From: Nitrospiraceae bacterium
GTDB lineage: Bacteria > Nitrospirota > Nitrospiria > Nitrospirales > Nitrospiraceae
Direction: 5' to 3'
Length of the DNA: 64,000 nucleotides
NCBI GenBank assembly: GCA_019637075.1
Contig: JAHBWI010000001.1
Span: 744,001 to 808,000, forward strand
Made by a program: the position numbers and the translations under genes. Positions within the stretch are counted from its first letter, which is position 1, and every line of letters starts with the position of its first letter. Below are positions 62,104 to 64,000 of the stretch, piece after piece. Below the pieces are notes generated by a model. That model searched no databases, was not told the DNA's origin, and saw nothing but the letters and a program-made list of their open reading frames with translations.

Positions 62104-62673
62104 CTAGATGGCGACGACCGTACTGCCTGGCGCTGTATGACTTCCCTGCCCCGCGAGGCAAGGCGCGTCCAGTCGTAAAGGAATCAAATCCATCAATACT
62201 GCATCTTCTTCCGGGCTGACATAGTATCGCACTCGCGTTGAGGTTTGACGGAAACCCACTTTCCGGTACAGGGCCTGGGCCTCCTGATTCGATGCACGAA
62301 CTTCCAACATGGCTCTGGTCGCTCCCTTTGCCAACCCCATCCGCAGGGCTGCGCAGACCAGCTGCCTCGCCACTCCGCGGCGGCGAAACTCCGGTACCAC
62401 GGCCAGGTTCATGAGCCGAAGCTCCTCGAACACGATCCAAAAACAGAAATACCCGGCGATGACCGCCGGTGTACTTGGGAAACCGACGGTACGCGCCACC
62501 AAAAAGTTCGCGAATGGATTGCCGGACAATTCGGCAGAGAGCATTTTGCGCGTCCAGGGGGAGGAGAAGCAAGCCTGTTCGATCACCAACAATTCATCCA
62601 GCATGTCCATCGTCGCCGGTTCGATGACGATCGCGGTGGGACCGGAATCCTGACCCGATTGAGCCTGTGTCAT
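62104..62673 (-). CDS. rimI: Ribosomal-protein-alanine N-acetyltransferase RimI
   Basis: 189 aa GNAT. DELLVIEQACFSSPWTRKML at the N-terminus, LMNLAVVPEFRRRGVARQLV (acetyl-CoA loop) and LEVRASNQEAQALYRKVGF are the standard RimI motifs. It acetylates the N-terminus of ribosomal protein S18. The usual partner tsaB lies 12 bp upstream, an arrangement conserved in many bacteria. The C-terminal 20 residues (PCLAGQGSHTAPG) are an extension beyond the family core. Confidence 0.93.
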   Translation of the reverse strand: MTQAQSGQDSGPTAIVIEPATMDMLDELLVIEQACFSSPWTRKMLSAELSGNPFANFLVARTVGFPSTPAVIAGYFCFWIVFEELRLMNLAVVPEFRRRGVARQLVCAALRMGLAKGATRAMLEVRASNQEAQALYRKVGFRQTSTRVRYYVSPEEDAVLMDLIPLRLDAPCLAGQGSHTAPGSTVVAI

Positions 62674-62685
62674 TGCTTCCGTTCC

Positions 62686-63495
62686 TTATGCGCGCGACGC
62701 GGACTCGGTCCCGCCTCGTCCGGCCTTGTATCGCCTGGGCTGCGTGAGCTTCTTCGCCACCCGCTCCCGCCGCCGTTCTGACGAGGACTGCCCCTGGCGC
62801 CGATCGAACTGAACCTCCGCCTCCGTCCGCTGCACGTAGCGCGGCGTGACGCCAGTTCCTGCGATCTCCTGCCGTTGGAAGCGACTCTCTGCCGCCTTTG
62901 CAACTGCCAAGGCCGAGGGGCGGTGGAGGTCCACTTCACGGACAGATACCGCCTTCGCCCCCATGAGGCACCTCGTTTCCGACCCGTACGCCAACCATCC
63001 ATCTCCGTAGACCGTAACCTCCCCGGCTTCGAGCAGGGATTTTGCCAGCGATTCCAGTGGGCCAACCTGCTCTGCGCCCCAGGGTTTCAAGCCGCCTCCC
63101 GGCAACCATTCATATACAGCCCAATAGACCTCGTTCTTTCGACTCTTGAGCACGGGAACAACCAGTCCAGCACAATCTTTTCGCCGCCAGGCCATCCCCT
63201 CCAATGTCGGCACGAGTGCAACAGGAATCTCCAACACCGATCGGAAGCCGAGGACGGTCGCGAGTCCGACCCGCAGACCTGTGAACGACCCAGGGCCGAT
63301 TGAGACGGCCAAGCCTCCAAGGTCCCGAAGACCGATACCTGCCTCTTTCAATGCGCGATCGATCGCCGGCATGAGCAGCCTGGTATGGGAGCCGTCGGCA
63401 TCCTGCTCGACCAGGGCCAAGGTGCGTCCCTGCTCCGTGACGGCCACGCTCTGCCAGGATGTCGCCGTTTCAATGGTGAGCACTGTCATTGCCAT
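62686..63495 (-). CDS. tsaB: tRNA threonylcarbamoyladenosine biosynthesis protein TsaB
   Basis: 269 aa. VLTIETATSWQSVAV at the N-terminus and LGGLAVSIGPGSFTGLRVGLA are the defining motifs of this ASKHA-fold protein. It partners TsaD and TsaE in making t6A37 on tRNAs that read ANN codons. The C-terminal 40 residues are highly charged (SSSERRRERVAKKLTQPRRY) and exceed the usual length. Start ATG 63495 or 63489. It overlaps neither neighbour. Confidence 0.93.
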   Translation of the reverse strand: MAMTVLTIETATSWQSVAVTEQGRTLALVEQDADGSHTRLLMPAIDRALKEAGIGLRDLGGLAVSIGPGSFTGLRVGLATVLGFRSVLEIPVALVPTLEGMAWRRKDCAGLVVPVLKSRKNEVYWAVYEWLPGGGLKPWGAEQVGPLESLAKSLLEAGEVTVYGDGWLAYGSETRCLMGAKAVSVREVDLHRPSALAVAKAAESRFQRQEIAGTGVTPRYVQRTEAEVQFDRRQGQSSSERRRERVAKKLTQPRRYKAGRGGTESASRA

Positions 63496-63508
63496 CGCCT
63501 GCCCGCGT

Positions 63509-64000
63509 CTACACGTGACCGAGTTCGCCCGGTTTCATCGGCTCGTTGGAGATCAGTTCGAGAAACGTCACCTGCAACGTGCCGGATCCCTGACGGTCCT
63601 TCATGGAGATTTTGAACGGCCGGAGTACCCGTCTATCGATCGCACCAGCCGGTCTCACCTCGTCGCCATCCGGCCCGACCGCTCTATAGTCCTCGAACTG
63701 CATCGAGGCCTCCACCTCACCGGACGGCGAGAGACGCTCTTCCTCCACGACCAACAGACTCCGCCGCTCGAACCAAATGCGTCGACTGAGAACCGTTGCA
63801 CTGCTGTCGGCCTGGTTGTGCGTCAGGACGTCCAGCCGATACCGGTCACCATCCTCGCTGAGCCGGACCGATTCGCCGGCCCCCACGGCTTGCGAACCGA
63901 TCACTCCACCCATAGCCCATACACTCAATTGAAACGGCCTGGCCAAATTGCCCATACGCTCCGTCTGCGACGGCCGGCCCGACACTTCTCGTCCCATGGT
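63509..64000 (-). CDS. Exported LolA/DUF4292-like protein (partial)
   Basis: The frame is open through the end of the window, so the true start is beyond 64000. About 163 C-terminal residues are visible. The pattern RRIWFERRSLLVVEEERLS followed by MQFEDYRAV, and a final LQVTFLELISNEPM, is like LolA/DUF4292 beta-sheet proteins in which a substrate-binding sheet contains such repeats. Without the N-terminus I cannot confirm a signal peptide or the family. It lies 13 bp upstream of tsaB. Confidence 0.6.
   Translation of the reverse strand, partial: TMGREVSGRPSQTERMGNLARPFQLSVWAMGGVIGSQAVGAGESVRLSEDGDRYRLDVLTHNQADSSATVLSRRIWFERRSLLVVEEERLSPSGEVEASMQFEDYRAVGPDGDEVRPAGAIDRRVLRPFKISMKDRQGSGTLQVTFLELISNEPMKPGELGHV

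Noticed and set aside
1-64000. An exosortase / PEP-CTERM sorting system
   Set aside because: Export genes, FemAB proteins and the activator recall such loci, but no exosortase and no PEP-CTERM protein was found in the window.
1-64000. CRISPR arrays, insertion sequences, tRNA or rRNA genes
   Set aside because: No regularly spaced repeats, transposase motifs or RNA gene sequences were recognised on either strand.

Overview
The window is GC-rich (about 60 percent) and gene-dense, and looks like a chromosome of a Nitrospira-like bacterium (phylum Nitrospirota). The gene families and the housekeeping block tatC - DUF465 - rimI - tsaB suggest this, but no rRNA or other marker gene confirms it, so the taxon is an inference. 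I see no tRNA, rRNA, CRISPR array or insertion sequence.

Region 1 (1-307) is the C-terminal end of a sigma-54 activator: the end of the AAA+ domain and a Fis-type helix-turn-helix. Region 2 (380-37309) is a very large exopolysaccharide locus read almost entirely on the minus strand, with most genes overlapping or only a few bases apart. In transcription order it contains: a fused nucleotidyltransferase-like/hexapeptide/sugar-phosphate transferase; an acyl-CoA synthetase; a ketopantoate-reductase-like enzyme; an alkaline-phosphatase-superfamily (AP) enzyme; CysD-like and CysN-like sulfate-activation proteins; a second AP enzyme; a lipoprotein export protein; two GNAT-FemAB-aminotransferase modules separated by a VOC protein, plus a third FemAB; an ABC-2 transporter; a PIG-L deacetylase; five GT4 glycosyltransferases; a GH39-like hydrolase; an O-antigen ligase/polymerase; a carbamoyltransferase; a Wzz-type chain-length protein; two small membrane proteins; a second export protein; and a methyltransferase. 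One GT9 glycosyltransferase (11747-12910) lies on the opposite strand inside the run. The locus probably builds, decorates (amino, acyl, carbamoyl, possibly sulfate or phosphate groups), polymerises and exports a surface polysaccharide. No Wzx flippase, exosortase or sulfotransferase was recognised.

Upstream of the locus is a gene-free stretch (37310-37955). It holds a sigma-54-like -24/-12 element and two inverted repeats of the same form, ATCC-N4-GGAT, 94 bp apart. The activator fragment at base 1 is a natural candidate partner.

Region 3 (37956-51794) is mixed: tex, trmL, several exported proteins of unknown function, a quinol-monooxygenase-like protein, a CgeB-like glycosyltransferase, a TPR protein, a GNAT, a DUF2127 membrane protein, a PilZ protein, a small exported protein with its own good sigma-54 promoter, an outer-membrane-protein remnant and a lipoprotein. 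Region 4 (52124-58555) is a plus-strand operon of a single-domain response regulator, an RND pump, its periplasmic adaptor and a TolC-type channel. Region 5 (58605-64000) is a minus-strand block: an exported protein with a 7-bp tandem repeat in its signal sequence, a cyclophilin, a BNR-repeat protein, TatC, a DUF465 protein, RimI, TsaB and a partial exported protein that runs off the window.
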